Part shown: piece by piece, positions 45,057 through 53,858 of the stretch
Position numbering within the stretch: position 1 is the stretch's first letter
Layout of the letters: the number at the start of each line of letters is the position of its first letter
From: Burkholderiales bacterium
GTDB taxonomy: Bacteria; Pseudomonadota; Gammaproteobacteria; Burkholderiales; Burkholderiaceae_C
Direction of reading: 5' to 3'
NCBI GenBank assembly: GCA_030604135.1
Contig: JAUVWL010000016.1
Span: forward strand, 36,241-100,240
DNA: 64,000 nt
Notes under the pieces: model-generated
The model's database searches: none
Told to the model about the DNA's origin: nothing
What the model saw: only the letters and a program-made list of their open reading frames with translations
Made by a program: the position numbers and the translations under genes

Positions 45057-45344
45057 TCAGGCGCAGGGCACCAGCACCAGCAAGCCGTTGAGTGCCATCA
45101 CCGGCATGCGCTGCTGATTCACCGCCACCAATCACCCCTTGAGGGCCCGCACCAGCCAGGCGCCACTGCCACCAGCGGCCATCAAGGCCGGGATCAGAAT
45201 CCACAGCCCCGGTGACAGCACCAGGCGCTTGACCTGCGCCACCGCCGCGAGCGCTCCGAACAGCTCGACCAGCACCGTCGACAACCAGAAGGTGCCGATG
45301 CACAAGGGCGCCAGCAGACCGACCGCCAGGTGGGCCAGCGCCAT
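45057..45344 (-). pseudogene. Membrane protein remnant with in-frame stop
   Basis: The frame MALAHLAVGLLAPLCIGTFW ... LSPGLWILIPALMAAGGSGAW ends at a TGA (45132-45134), then continues in the same frame as LVAVNQQRMPVMALNGLLVLVPCA to a second stop at 45057. The two parts read as one hydrophobic protein interrupted by a nonsense codon. Its start abuts a LysR fragment on the other strand, suggesting a deletion junction near 45345. Confidence 0.6.
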
Positions 45345-45715
45345 CCTGCAGCAAGTGGACGAATCCGAGTCCCGTCTGCGGCGCGCGCACGCAAGCGCCT
45401 CCGGCCACCTGCGGGTCGCTGTGCCGGTGGCCATGGGGCGGCTGGTGTTCGCTCCGGAACTGCGGGGTTTCCTGCAGCAGCACCCCCGGCTGTCCGTCGA
45501 GCTGGGCTGCTCCGACCAGTGGGTCGACCTGGTGCAAGAGGGTGTGGGCTGCGCCCTGCGCAGCGGCGAACTGCCCGACCTGGCACTGCCCATCACTGCC
45601 CCTGCAGGTGGTGACCCCCACGGCCCGCAAACGCACGGCCCGCGTGCAGGCGTTCATGGATTGGGCCCAGGCCCTGTTGCTGCAGCGCCTGAGCGCCGAT
45701 CTGGAACGGGCCTGA
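45345..45715 (+). pseudogene. LysR-type regulator remnant
   Basis: The fragment LQQVDESESRLRRAHASASG, LRVAVPVAMGRLVFAPELRG and VDLVQEGVGCALRSGELPD is the linker and the first part of a LysR effector domain. The DNA-binding N-terminus is absent. After about 45595 the homologous frame shifts to one that encodes VVTPTARKRTARVQAFMDWAQALLL and a normal LysR-like end at 45715, so the middle of the effector domain is also lost. It is a pseudogene. Confidence 0.75.
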
Positions 45716-46026
45716 TGAAGCGCCCCGGGGCAAGGCACCAGTTGCTGGCCGTCGAACAGCCTGTTACCAGCCCATACCCCATGTGGATGAGCGATCCCCA
45801 GGACTGACGATTTCAATGCCCAGGGCAGGCGCCCAGAATGGCCCGGAGGCGGTTCAGGTGCCCAGGCATCCGGGCCGCCTCACAGGTGACGGCCTGCGAA
45901 TGAAAAGCCGTCGCACGGCAAACGCCCGAGGGGGCACCGCAGCGACACCAGGGGGCTTCGTAGGAACGCGGCGGTCACGCTCCATGAAACCGTTTGTTCG
46001 GGTTGACCAAACCCAGGAGACACGCC
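45716..46026. other. Spacer with no recognised gene
   Basis: These 311 bp between the LysR remnant and the protease gene hold no frame with family resemblance and no clear promoter. An AGGAGA ribosome-binding site at 46015-46020 belongs to the downstream gene. The region may contain further decayed sequence. Confidence 0.5.
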
Positions 46027-48861
46027 ATGAACACCACCACCAAGGGCAACACGCCCACCACCTTCGACCACCCCGCCAACGGCCCCAGCCGTGTCGACCC
46101 ATCGCTCATTGCGGTGCGATGGCGCGACAAGGTGGCCGACGACGAGCGCACGAAGCTGCTGGACGACGCCGGCCTGCAGCTGTTCATGCTGCCCGCTCAG
46201 GGCGACGCACCGCTGGTGCAGATCAACCAGACCGACGGCCTGTCGTGGGTGCGCAGCCGCACCGACGGCCCGCTGACCGCCAGCGCCCTGAAGAAGCTGG
46301 AGGCCAGCCCGAACGTGCAGTGGGTGATGCCGGCCCTGCGACCCGAGTCGGCCACCCGCGCCAGAAAGGCCGAGCTCTCGCCTGGCGTCAGTGCCGACAT
46401 GGCAGCCTTCACCGTCAACCCGGCGCGCCTCTACCTGCGCCAGCCGGTGTACGACCAGGCCGCCGCTGCAGGCGCCTTGCCCGCGGGTGTGGGCGCACAG
46501 CCGGCCCAGCCGGCACGTCTGCGGGGCTACGTGAAGGTCCAGCTCGATGACCCCAACTTCTCGGCCGGCCACACCGCCCTGCACCTGCGCAGCAACCTGA
46601 TGGCCCGCCTGGGCCTCTCTGCCCCAACTGACATCCGCTACGAGACCATTCCGCTGCTGTCCCCCATGACCCATGCGCAACACGCCGAGGTGACAGCCCA
46701 CAAAGGCAGCGGCGCGCTCTCGTGCCGGCCGCCCATTGAACCGCACACGCCCAACGACCCGATGTTCGCCACGCAGTGGGCGCTGCAGCGCATCCAGGCG
46801 CCGCGTGGCTGGCAGATCGCCCGCGGCGTACCCGACGTGACGGTGGCGGTGATCGACCAGGGCGTCGAACTCGGCCACCCCGACCTGCTGCTGCACCCCA
46901 ACTCGTGGAACGCTTCGAATGACACCCCTGACGGCGGCCCGGTGGGCAACCACGGCACCCCGTGTGCCGGCATCATCGGCGCGCGCATGGACAACGGCCA
47001 AGGCCTGGCCGGCGTGGCCGGCGGTGTGCAGATCATGGCCATCGCCACCTCCACCTGGGCCGACGTTGACATTGCCGAAGGCCTGTACTTCGCGGCCGAC
47101 CACGGCGCCCAGGTCGTCAGCATGAGCTTCGGTGTCTACGCCTCCTGGGGCATGTGGGACTTCGACCTGATCCGCGATGCCCTGCAATACGCACACGACC
47201 AGGGCCTGGTGCTGGTGGCCGCCTCGGGCAACGAGAACTGGAATCAGTCGCGCTTTCCGGGCAGCGACGCGCGCACCCTCTGTGTCGGCGGCAGCAACCG
47301 ATCAGACGAGCGCAAACGTGTGGGCGATGCGTCGATCGAGCCCTGGTGGGGTGCCTGCTGGGGCCCCGATGTCGACGTGGTGGCGCCTTGCCTCGAAATC
47401 ACCGCCACCGACCGGCTGGGCGCCGCCGGCTACACCCCCACCGATTACACCGAGCGCTTCAACGGCACCTCGTCGGCCACGCCTCTGGTGGCCGGCCTGG
47501 CGGCGCTGCTCAAGTCGCAGAACCCGGCCCTGACCAACGTGCAGGTGCGCAGCCTCATCGAACGCAGCTGCGACAAGATCTCGCCGGCCCTCTACGCCTA
47601 TGCCAACGTGGCCGGCAAACCCAGCGGCACCTGGCATGAAGAGGTGGGTTACGGCCGGGTGAACGTCGAGCGCGCGCTGCTGCAGGCCTGCGCCGAAGGC
47701 TGTGAATGCGACGACACCTGCAGCGGCTGCGGTGGCCAGTGCATCGAACCGACACCGGCCCCATGCCGCGGCCCGGCTCCGGTGCCTTGGCTGCCGTTTG
47801 ACCGCTGCATGTACTTCTACGAGGCCCGCACCTTCGACGGCGGCATCGGCACGCCCAACGACATCGCGGCCAGCCAACGCCTGCGCCTGCGCGTGACCTA
47901 CCAGCACTGCCTGAAACTGGTCGGCCGCCAGCAAGGGCCACTGCTCTACACCACCACCCTGCTGCCTGGCGAACAGGTGCGCCTGTTCGAATACGACCGC
48001 TACCGCCGCACCCGCGCCGAAACCCAGCGCGTCTCGGTCCACACCTCGCTGCGCCAGACCCTGAGCGCGCTGTCGCAAAGCCGGCGCTCCAGCGCCAGCT
48101 CGGCCTATTTCGACACCATCAACGAAATCCGCACCCACGCCGACACCTCGGTCTCGGCCGGCGGCGGCCTGGCCGGCTTCTTCGGCGCGCCCTCGGTCAA
48201 GGGCGAGTTCGGGGTCGACACCGAAACCACGGTGGCCAGCGGCGGTTCGGTGCGCACCGCCTCGGAGCAGTTCACCCAGATGGCCGTCACAGCCTCGCAG
48301 GCCATCGAAGCCGAGCGCTCGCTGGTGGTCAGCACCTTCGAGGAGCAGGAACACGTCAGCACCACCGCGCGCCAACTGCACAACGCCAACCACTGCTACG
48401 CGGTCACCTATTACGTGCGTCGCGTGATGGAGGCCTACGAGGTGCACTCGCGCATCGAGTCGGTCGAGTGGCGGCTGGGCGACGGCATGCCCTGGCGCTC
48501 GGTCGATGACCTGGACGGCCTGCCCGACGCCTTGCGCAAGCTGATCGGTGAACTGGTCAGGGGCTTGCTCAAGGACGGCAACACGGCGCGCGACAAGCGC
48601 ATGATCACCGTGCCCACCGACGGTACCGTCTATGAGGCCGAGCTGGCCCACTGCGCCTCCTGTGAACCGGTGCGACTGGCTGAAGACCAGGTGCGGCTGG
48701 AGCAGCTGCGCCTGCAGGCCCGGCGCGCCTGCCTGGAGACCGAGCTGCTCGAACTGGAGGTCGAACGCCGGCGCCGCGCCGGGCCTGAAGCGACCGTTCT
48801 GAGCCTGGGCACCTGGGCGCTGGGCGCTGCGCTTGTGCCGGTGGACGACGGCGGCCATTGA
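46027..48861 (+). CDS. Large subtilisin-like (S8) serine protease with Cys-rich linker and unknown C-terminal domain
   Basis: This 944-aa protein has an N-terminal propeptide-like region (1-240), then an S8 catalytic domain with Asp277 (VAVIDQGVELGHPDL), His309 (GNHGTPCAGIIGA), oxyanion Asn402 (ASGNEN) and Ser482 (FNGTSSATPLVAG). A Cys-rich linker follows (CAEGCECDDTCSGCGGQC, 555-572), then a ~350-residue C-terminal part I cannot assign, ending in a Glu/Arg-rich coiled coil (about 895-925). No signal peptide is seen. The start at 46027 has AGGAGA upstream. Codon use is like that of the neighbours. Confidence 0.85.
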   Translation: MNTTTKGNTPTTFDHPANGPSRVDPSLIAVRWRDKVADDERTKLLDDAGLQLFMLPAQGDAPLVQINQTDGLSWVRSRTDGPLTASALKKLEASPNVQWVMPALRPESATRARKAELSPGVSADMAAFTVNPARLYLRQPVYDQAAAAGALPAGVGAQPAQPARLRGYVKVQLDDPNFSAGHTALHLRSNLMARLGLSAPTDIRYETIPLLSPMTHAQHAEVTAHKGSGALSCRPPIEPHTPNDPMFATQWALQRIQAPRGWQIARGVPDVTVAVIDQGVELGHPDLLLHPNSWNASNDTPDGGPVGNHGTPCAGIIGARMDNGQGLAGVAGGVQIMAIATSTWADVDIAEGLYFAADHGAQVVSMSFGVYASWGMWDFDLIRDALQYAHDQGLVLVAASGNENWNQSRFPGSDARTLCVGGSNRSDERKRVGDASIEPWWGACWGPDVDVVAPCLEITATDRLGAAGYTPTDYTERFNGTSSATPLVAGLAALLKSQNPALTNVQVRSLIERSCDKISPALYAYANVAGKPSGTWHEEVGYGRVNVERALLQACAEGCECDDTCSGCGGQCIEPTPAPCRGPAPVPWLPFDRCMYFYEARTFDGGIGTPNDIAASQRLRLRVTYQHCLKLVGRQQGPLLYTTTLLPGEQVRLFEYDRYRRTRAETQRVSVHTSLRQTLSALSQSRRSSASSAYFDTINEIRTHADTSVSAGGGLAGFFGAPSVKGEFGVDTETTVASGGSVRTASEQFTQMAVTASQAIEAERSLVVSTFEEQEHVSTTARQLHNANHCYAVTYYVRRVMEAYEVHSRIESVEWRLGDGMPWRSVDDLDGLPDALRKLIGELVRGLLKDGNTARDKRMITVPTDGTVYEAELAHCASCEPVRLAEDQVRLEQLRLQARRACLETELLELEVERRRRAGPEATVLSLGTWALGAALVPVDDGGH

Positions 48862-48936
48862 CCACACCCTGCCGCCCTCCCCAGGGGTGGGCGGCATGGG
48901 TGCTTCCAATACCGGCCGGCCGCCTGAGGGTTCGGG

Positions 48937-49446
48937 TCAGGCAGGCGCCGCGTTTTCACCAGCGGCCGGGACATCATGGTGGTGCACTTCGATGGTGCAA
49001 TGCACCAGTTCTGCGTGGATGGACAGGGCCGAGCGAATGCCGGCTGCGGTGAGCATCCGGTCGCCGAACACCACCGTCATCGCGCAGGCATAGGCGTCGT
49101 GGGCCACACGCCAGACGTGCAGGTCGGTCAGCCGGGTCTGGCCAGTGCCAGGCAGGGTACCGATCACCTCGCGGATCTCCTCGACCACCGGGTGGTCCAT
49201 CTCGCGGTCCAGCAGAACCCGGCTGGTTTCGACAATCAGACCTTTGGCCCAGATGGCCACCAGCACGGCCCCCACCATGCCCATGACCGGGTCCAGCCAG
49301 ACCCAACCCCAGATCCATCCACCCAACAGGGCCACAATCGCCAGCACCACCGTGGCCAGGGTAATCCACATCGCGGCGCGGGTACCGCGCTCGGCCAAGT
49401 CATTCTGGCGGTGGAATTCGTGTTGGTGAATCCCGGGCTGCGACAT
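48937..49446 (-). pseudogene. Cation diffusion facilitator (DmeF-type) with internal deletion
   Basis: The 169-aa frame has a DmeF-like N-terminus (HQHEFHRQNDLAERGTRAAMW) fused to the C-terminal half of a CDF exporter (TVVLAIVALLGGWIWG, WLDPVMGMVGAVLVAIWAKGL, then the cytosolic domain DLHVWRV and CTIEVHHHDVP). Full-length DmeF has ~300 aa and six helices; the first four helices with their metal-binding Asp/His residues are gone, yet the frame is kept. The RcnR-type regulator follows 5 bp upstream on the same strand. It could still act as a truncated protein, but export is unlikely. Confidence 0.7.
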
Positions 49447-49451
49447 GGCTG

Positions 49452-49724
49452 TCAGAGGTACTTGGTGATCTGGCGAAACTCGTCGAGCGATGGCGCCTGC
49501 TGGTCGCCCTGCCCCTGCACCATGTTCTGCAGACAGCGATCCAGGTGGTCCTGGATCAAGGCCTTCTTCGCCTGTGTGATGGCTTTCTCCACCGCCTGCA
49601 GCTGTTGGGCCACATCCAGACAGGGGCGTCCTTCTTCCAACATGGCGACCACGCTGGCCAGGTGGCCGCCGGCCCGGCGCAGGCGCTTGATGACGGCGGG
49701 ATGGGTGCTGTGAACGTGCTTCAT
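49452..49724 (-). CDS. RcnR/FrmR/CsoR-family metal-responsive repressor (DmeR-like)
   Basis: This 90-aa helical protein is a CsoR/RcnR/FrmR-type repressor: VIKRLRRAGGHLASVVAMLEEGRPCLDVAQQLQAVEKAI, then ALIQDHLDRC. His3/His5/His8 and Cys35 are candidate Ni/Co ligands as in RcnR. It is coupled to a truncated DmeF-type gene and is divergent from hupE-like 49823, with an operator-like sequence in between. Upstream TTG starts exist, but the ATG at 49722-49724 fits the family. Confidence 0.87.
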   Translation of the reverse strand: MKHVHSTHPAVIKRLRRAGGHLASVVAMLEEGRPCLDVAQQLQAVEKAITQAKKALIQDHLDRCLQNMVQGQGDQQAPSLDEFRQITKYL

Positions 49725-49758
49725 GGCGGCTGTTTCCTGCAATTCGATCGGGGCTTTT

Positions 49759-49779
49759 GTATCCTCCCCCCTAGGTTAC
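49759..49779. promoter_or_regulatory. RcnR/DmeR-type operator
   Basis: The sequence GTATCCT-CCCCCCT-AGGTTAC has near-palindromic arms (one mismatch) around a C-run, the pattern bound by RcnR/CsoR-family repressors. It lies between the divergent regulator (49724) and the HupE-like gene (49823), so both directions could be controlled by Ni or Co. Confidence 0.5.
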
Positions 49780-49822
49780 TACGGTTCAGGTATAAACCGA
49801 CCTTCCAAGCCCATAACCCGAC

Positions 49823-50530
49823 ATGAAGAAACACGGTTCCCTCTGTGCCCGATGGTGGCTCAAGCTCTGCCTGCTGTGGGCCGCACTGGGTGCCACCAAT
49901 GCCTTTGCCCATGCCGTGACGCAAGGTGACAAGGGCTACATCCAGGAAATCACCGGCGTCCATCTGCTGCCCTTTGTCTACCTGGGCGCCAAACACATGA
50001 TGACCGGTTACGACCACATCCTGTTTCTATTCGGTGTCATCTTCTTCCTCTACCGGCTTTCCCACATCGCCGTCTACGTGAGCCTGTTTGCCATCGGGCA
50101 CTCGACCACGATGATCCTTGGCGTCTACTTCAACACCGGCGTCAACAGCTACCTGATCGACGCCATCATCGGCCTGTCGGTGGTCTACAAGGCGCTGGAC
50201 AACCTGGGGGCCTTCCAGCGCTGGCTGGGCTTCCAGCCCGACACCAGGGTGGCCACCCTGGTGTTCGGCCTGTTCCATGGCCTGGGCCTGGCCACCAAGA
50301 TTCTGGAATACGAGATTTCGCCCGACGGCCTGATGCCCAACCTGCTTGCCTTCAATGTCGGTGTAGAGGTCGGCCAACTGCTGGCCCTGGCGGTCATCCT
50401 GATCGGCATGGGCTACTGGCGCAGGACGGCCGGTTTCGTGCGCCACGCCTACAGCGCCAACGTCGCCATGATGAGCGCCGGCTTCGTGCTGGTGGGCATG
50501 CAGCTGACCGGCTATTTCGTTTCCCGCTGA
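49823..50530 (+). CDS. HupE/UreJ-like membrane protein, second copy
   Basis: This 235-aa protein has a signal-like N-terminus (LCLLWAALGATNAFAH) and about six helices. The HupE-like motif is LGAKHMMTGYDHILFLFGVIFFL, and a second motif is VFGLFHGLGLATKILE. It differs clearly from the 30.3-kb HupE, being longer and with a different first motif. The adjoining RcnR-type regulator suggests Ni/Co import or handling. It is followed after 20 bp by the membrane-anchor gene. Confidence 0.82.
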   Translation: MKKHGSLCARWWLKLCLLWAALGATNAFAHAVTQGDKGYIQEITGVHLLPFVYLGAKHMMTGYDHILFLFGVIFFLYRLSHIAVYVSLFAIGHSTTMILGVYFNTGVNSYLIDAIIGLSVVYKALDNLGAFQRWLGFQPDTRVATLVFGLFHGLGLATKILEYEISPDGLMPNLLAFNVGVEVGQLLALAVILIGMGYWRRTAGFVRHAYSANVAMMSAGFVLVGMQLTGYFVSR

Positions 50531-50550
50531 TGCCTTGATGGGTCCCCGAC

Positions 50551-51204
50551 ATGTACAATAGTGAAACCCCCTCGCGCGCCGAGCTGCCGACATCGCGGCA
50601 GTTGCTGCGCTCCACCGCCATCGCCGCCGTGTCGGCCGCCGTTCTCCTGGTTGCGGTCGTGCTGCCGGCCGAGTACGGCATCGACCCGACCGGCGCTGGC
50701 CGCATTCTGGGGCTGACCGACATGGGTGTCATCAAGACCCGACTGGCCCAGGAAGCCAGAGACGAAGCAGCTACATCCGACTCGCGTGCCATGTCAACGG
50801 CCGAGACACCCACCGCCGAACCGGCTGCATCTGCGGCCCCAGCCCCTGAGAGGGCGACTGCAGTCTCGACTGCCGTGCCAGCTGCCTCTGCATGGCGCGA
50901 CGAAATCAGCTTCACCCTCCACCCCGGCGAAGGCACCGAAATCAAGCTGAGCATGCAGGCGGGCGAAAAGGTGACCTATGCCTGGACCGTGGAAGGCGGC
51001 GTCGTCAACTACGACACCCATGGTGATGGCGGCGGACGTTCCATCAGCTACGAGAAGGGTCGAGCCGTGGCATCGGACGAGGGCGAACTGGTGGCGGCCT
51101 TCACCGGCAACCATGGCTGGTTCTGGCGCAACCGGGGACAGGCCGACGTCACCGTGCTGCTGCGCACCGGTGGCACCTACGAGGGCATCAAGCGCGTGAA
51201 GTGA
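50551..51204 (+). CDS. Transmembrane anchor protein of a metal-resistance cluster
   Basis: This 217-aa protein has one N-terminal transmembrane helix (STAIAAVSAAVLLVAVVLPAEYGIDPTGAG), an Ala/Pro/Thr-rich linker (about 70-112) and a C-terminal domain (EISFTLHPGEGTEIKLSMQAGEKVTYAWTVE-like segment, NYDTHGDGGGRSISYEKG). Proteins of this type are found next to HupE-like and metal-efflux genes in Burkholderiales. The function is unknown. It follows the HupE-like gene as an operon. Confidence 0.75.
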   Translation: MYNSETPSRAELPTSRQLLRSTAIAAVSAAVLLVAVVLPAEYGIDPTGAGRILGLTDMGVIKTRLAQEARDEAATSDSRAMSTAETPTAEPAASAAPAPERATAVSTAVPAASAWRDEISFTLHPGEGTEIKLSMQAGEKVTYAWTVEGGVVNYDTHGDGGGRSISYEKGRAVASDEGELVAAFTGNHGWFWRNRGQADVTVLLRTGGTYEGIKRVK

Positions 51205-51271
51205 TTCGAACTCCCGAGGCGGCACTGCGGATGCGGCTTCATGTTGAAGGGAGGCTTGCCGGTCTTTCGTT

Positions 51272-51595
51272 TTAGCGCTTGAGCTCGACGAGCTTCGACT
51301 CGATCTCCCGCCAGGCCTCGGCGTCGGGCAATGACGCCTTGGTCCGTGTGATGGGCTTCCATTCGCGGGCCAGCTCGGCGTTCAGCGACGTGAAGTGCCG
51401 CTGGTGGATGGGCACGTCCTCTTCGGCGTAGATGGCACTGACCGGACACTCGGGCACACACACCGCGCAGTCGATGCAGTCATCGGGATCGATCACCAGG
51501 AAATTCGGCCCTTCACGGAAGGCATCGACCGGGCACACGTCGACGCAGTCGGTGTATTTGCAGCGGATGCACGCTTCGGTGACAACAAAGGTCAT
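51272..51595 (-). CDS. fdxA: 7Fe-type ferredoxin FdxA
   Basis: FdxA (107 aa) is a 3Fe-4S/4Fe-4S electron carrier. The first cluster motif is [14 protein letters not shown], the second is [12 protein letters not shown]. The C-terminal extension ([21 protein letters not shown]) is typical of the FdxA family. A broken nnrS end lies directly upstream, an arrangement that is common when nnrS is intact. No operon partner is left. Confidence 0.93.
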   Translation of the reverse strand: MTFVVTEACIRCKYTDCVDVCPVDAFREGPNFLVIDPDDCIDCAVCVPECPVSAIYAEEDVPIHQRHFTSLNAELAREWKPITRTKASLPDAEAWREIESKLVELKR

Positions 51596-51613
51596 GGCCC
51601 GTTCCTCAGCGCT

Positions 51614-51732
51614 TCAACCGTCCTGGCCATCCAGCCGCGTGCTCACCAGTCGGGGGCAAAGACCAGCAGATAGATGCCAAAGGCGATGCTCCAGGCCAGC
51701 GCAGCGGCCAGCGGCAACCGCCTGGGAAACCA
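51614..51732 (-). pseudogene. nnrS 3' remnant with frameshift
   Basis: A hydrophobic stretch WFPRRLPLAAALAWSIAFGI followed by YLLVFAPD ends at a TGA (51643-51645). The adjacent frame supplies LVSTRLDGQDG and a stop at 51614-51616, which looks like the proper NnrS C-terminus. The shift lies at or near a CCCCC run. The rest of the ~400-aa NnrS is missing. The assignment to NnrS is tentative, from the C-terminal pattern and the adjoining fdxA. Confidence 0.45.
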
Positions 51733-51907
51733 GCGGAAGGTTCATGACAGGGGCGGAGTTCGAACCAGGGGTCGGACCGAAAATAAACATACATATACAA
51801 TGAATCTTATAACGGCACGACCCTCGACTCAACATATCAAGGGCAAGTTGCAGGGTCATCCGTGCCGTGAACGCCGTCCACAGTCCACCAACCGACTCAG
51901 CCCGAAC
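51733..51907. other. Spacer with no recognised gene
   Basis: An AT-richer patch (AAATAAACATACATATACAA, 51780-51799) stands out from the surrounding GC-rich DNA and may be a promoter remnant. No frame with family resemblance is present. Confidence 0.4.
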
Positions 51908-52627
51908 TCAACGGCGGGTCTTGTCCACCGGAAGGCGTGCCGGCGCACGCCAGCGCTGCACCAGCATGGCCAGCGCGGCCAGGACCACCAGCGCCAGAAA
52001 TGCCGCGTACTGACCGTAGGCCGAGGCCCAGGCATCGACCTCGTCGAGGAACAGCGCATAGACACCGATGGCCAGGTAGGTGCCGGCCAGCACCACCACC
52101 AGTGTGGTGCGGTTACGCAGGCCGAGCAGGTAACCCATGATGGAGCCGACCACCGGCCCGGTCATCCAGAACGGCATGAACACGAAGACGAACAGCCCCG
52201 CCATACCGAAGCGTCGCACCGCCGCGTGACTGCTTTCGGCACTGGTACGCAGGCGCGCCAGTGCGACGGCCAGCCAGGGCGGCAGCAGCCACTGACGGCA
52301 GCTGAGCACGAACAGCGGGTAGATCACCAGTACCTGCACCGACTCGACCAGCACATTGCAGGCAATCACCGGCAAGTGGTCGAGCCCATTGGCGTAGCCA
52401 TAGGCCATGCCGGCGGCGCGCCCGATGATCAGGTTCAAGCCGCTCATGGCAGCCAGGGTCAATGCCTGTTCAGGCCACCAATGCGAGGCTGCGCCCAGGC
52501 CCACGAAGGCCAAGGCCGCCAGCGCGGCCCCCAGCGCCAGCCAGCGTCCCTCGGGGCTGGAGAAAGCGGCCCGCCAGGCCAGCGGAACTGCTGGCGCATG
52601 GGGGTCGGGGTGGGTCTGCGGAGGCAT
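51908..52627 (-). CDS. Small multidrug-export-like membrane protein
   Basis: This 239-aa protein has about six hydrophobic helices and resembles the 'small multi-drug export protein' family: FGMAGLFVFVFMPFWMTGPVVGSIMGYLLGL and TTLVVVLAGTYLAIGVYALF. The N-terminus is Pro/His-rich and probably cytosolic. The substrate is unknown. It is divergent from the degraded tract at 52.7 kb. Confidence 0.75.
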   Translation of the reverse strand: MPPQTHPDPHAPAVPLAWRAAFSSPEGRWLALGAALAALAFVGLGAASHWWPEQALTLAAMSGLNLIIGRAAGMAYGYANGLDHLPVIACNVLVESVQVLVIYPLFVLSCRQWLLPPWLAVALARLRTSAESSHAAVRRFGMAGLFVFVFMPFWMTGPVVGSIMGYLLGLRNRTTLVVVLAGTYLAIGVYALFLDEVDAWASAYGQYAAFLALVVLAALAMLVQRWRAPARLPVDKTRR

Positions 52628-52748
52628 GCTTGCTCAGGTACCGTTTCAGTATAGATGGCGGCCATGCCGCTGGACTCTCCGGCAGCACAAGCAGTGGCAG
52701 GCCAGCGCTTCAAGCTTGCTGCGCAGCCAGCACCGCACAATGGCCGCA

Positions 52749-52904
52749 TGCAACGCCGCCGCTGGCTTGCCAGCACCGCTCTGCTCGCATGCACCCCCAG
52801 GGCCTGGGCCAGCTCCCCCTGGCAGCCGGCACTGGCGCGCCCGGGACATGCGCGAAGCCGCCGTGCGCAACAGCTTCCAGGCCTATGGAGCCGTGGTGGC
52901 CTGA
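52749..52904 (+). pseudogene. Remnant of an exported protein
   Basis: One frame encodes a signal-peptide-like start (MQRRRWLASTALLACTPRAWA). About 30 codons later a different frame gives DMREAAVRNSFQAYGAVVA and a stop. Read together they suggest a short exported protein broken by a frameshift. I do not recognise the family, and the intact alternative is that neither frame is coding. Confidence 0.35.
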
Positions 52905-52970
52905 CCTGCCACCATCAGCCCTACTGTCTTTTCTCGGTCGGCAGTCCCAGGTCCTTCAACTCAGGTTCGG

Positions 52971-53132
52971 GCCAACATCAGCTCGTTCGCCAGCCTGGCC
53001 ACCGATACCGAGTTGCAGCAGGGGCTTGCCTCTCTGGCAGCCGACCTGCAAAGCGGCAATTTCGCCGCAGTGCAGGCGCGTTACGCCACCGGGCACGGGG
53101 ACTATGCCTTTGTCTGCGCGCATGGTGTCTGA
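52971..53132 (+). pseudogene. C-terminal remnant, possibly of a SAM-dependent methyltransferase
   Basis: The frame ANISSFASLATDTELQQGLA, then LQSGNFAAVQARYATGHGDYAFVCAHGV ends normally at 53132 but has no start or N-terminal domain. The pattern resembles the C-terminus of some class I SAM-dependent methyltransferases; this is a tentative recognition. With the other remnants it marks a decaying tract. Confidence 0.4.
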
Positions 53133-53230
53133 GCGATGACGGCGGCGGGCCGCCAGCGGTAACCCTGACATATACCCTTGGCAGTATTGGGTTATGCTTG
53201 CCAGCCTGTCGCCATCCGCCCAAGTCGTCC

Positions 53231-53746
53231 ATGCCCGCCACGCCCAACAAAATCGAACTCACCCTCGAAAAGTTCATCTTTTCCAGCCGCTGGCTGTTGG
53301 TACCCTTCTTCCTGGGGCTGATCGTCGGCATGGGGGTGCTGCTGCTCAAGTTCTTCAAGGAAATGGGCCTGCTCATCAAGGGGGTGCTGGGCATCATCGA
53401 GCACGACACGGTGATTTCCATCCTGACGCTGGTGGACACGGCGCTGATTGCGGTGCTGCTGCTGATCATCGTGTTCAGTGCCTACGAGAACTTCGTCTCC
53501 AAGCTGAGCATCGGCGACCACGAAGACCGGCCGGTCTGGATGGGCAAGGTCGGCTTCTCGGACCTGAAGATGAAGCTGATCGGCGCCATCGTCGCCATTT
53601 CGGCGGTGGAGCTGCTCAAGGCCTTTCTGATCAGCACCTCGCTGACCGGCGAAGAGCTGAAGTGGAAGATCCTCATCCACCTGACCTTCGTGGTCTCCGG
53701 CCTGCTGTTTGCGGTGGCCGACTGGGTCAGCGAGCAGCGCAAGTAG
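53231..53746 (+). CDS. YqhA/UPF0114-family membrane protein
   Basis: This 171-aa protein belongs to the YqhA (UPF0114, TIGR00645) family of unknown function. The family pattern is clear: KFIFSSRWLLVPFFLGLIVG, DTALIAVLLLIIVFSAYENFVS, WMGKVGFSDLKMKLIGAIVAISAVELLKAF. Four helices are predicted. The ATG at 53231 is chosen because the homologous sequence starts there. Confidence 0.92.
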   Translation: MPATPNKIELTLEKFIFSSRWLLVPFFLGLIVGMGVLLLKFFKEMGLLIKGVLGIIEHDTVISILTLVDTALIAVLLLIIVFSAYENFVSKLSIGDHEDRPVWMGKVGFSDLKMKLIGAIVAISAVELLKAFLISTSLTGEELKWKILIHLTFVVSGLLFAVADWVSEQRK

Positions 53747-53858
53747 AGGGTCACTGCCCGGTGCGGCTCCGGGCAAACCACGATGGACAGCGCCGGCCGG
53801 CGCGGCCAAGGTGAGCGGTTCGACCGCCCGCCCCATGCCCGCGCCCGGAGACACCGCC

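Noticed and set aside
45019..45816. A 265-codon minus-strand frame across the LysR remnant
   Set aside because: It reads through the LysR fragment in antisense and carries no motif; the hydrophobic remnant at 45057-45344 in a different frame is the better call.
51750..51790. A tRNA-like GTTCGAACC sequence
   Set aside because: The T-loop-like string has no complementary T-stem, anticodon arm or acceptor stem on either strand, so no tRNA is called.
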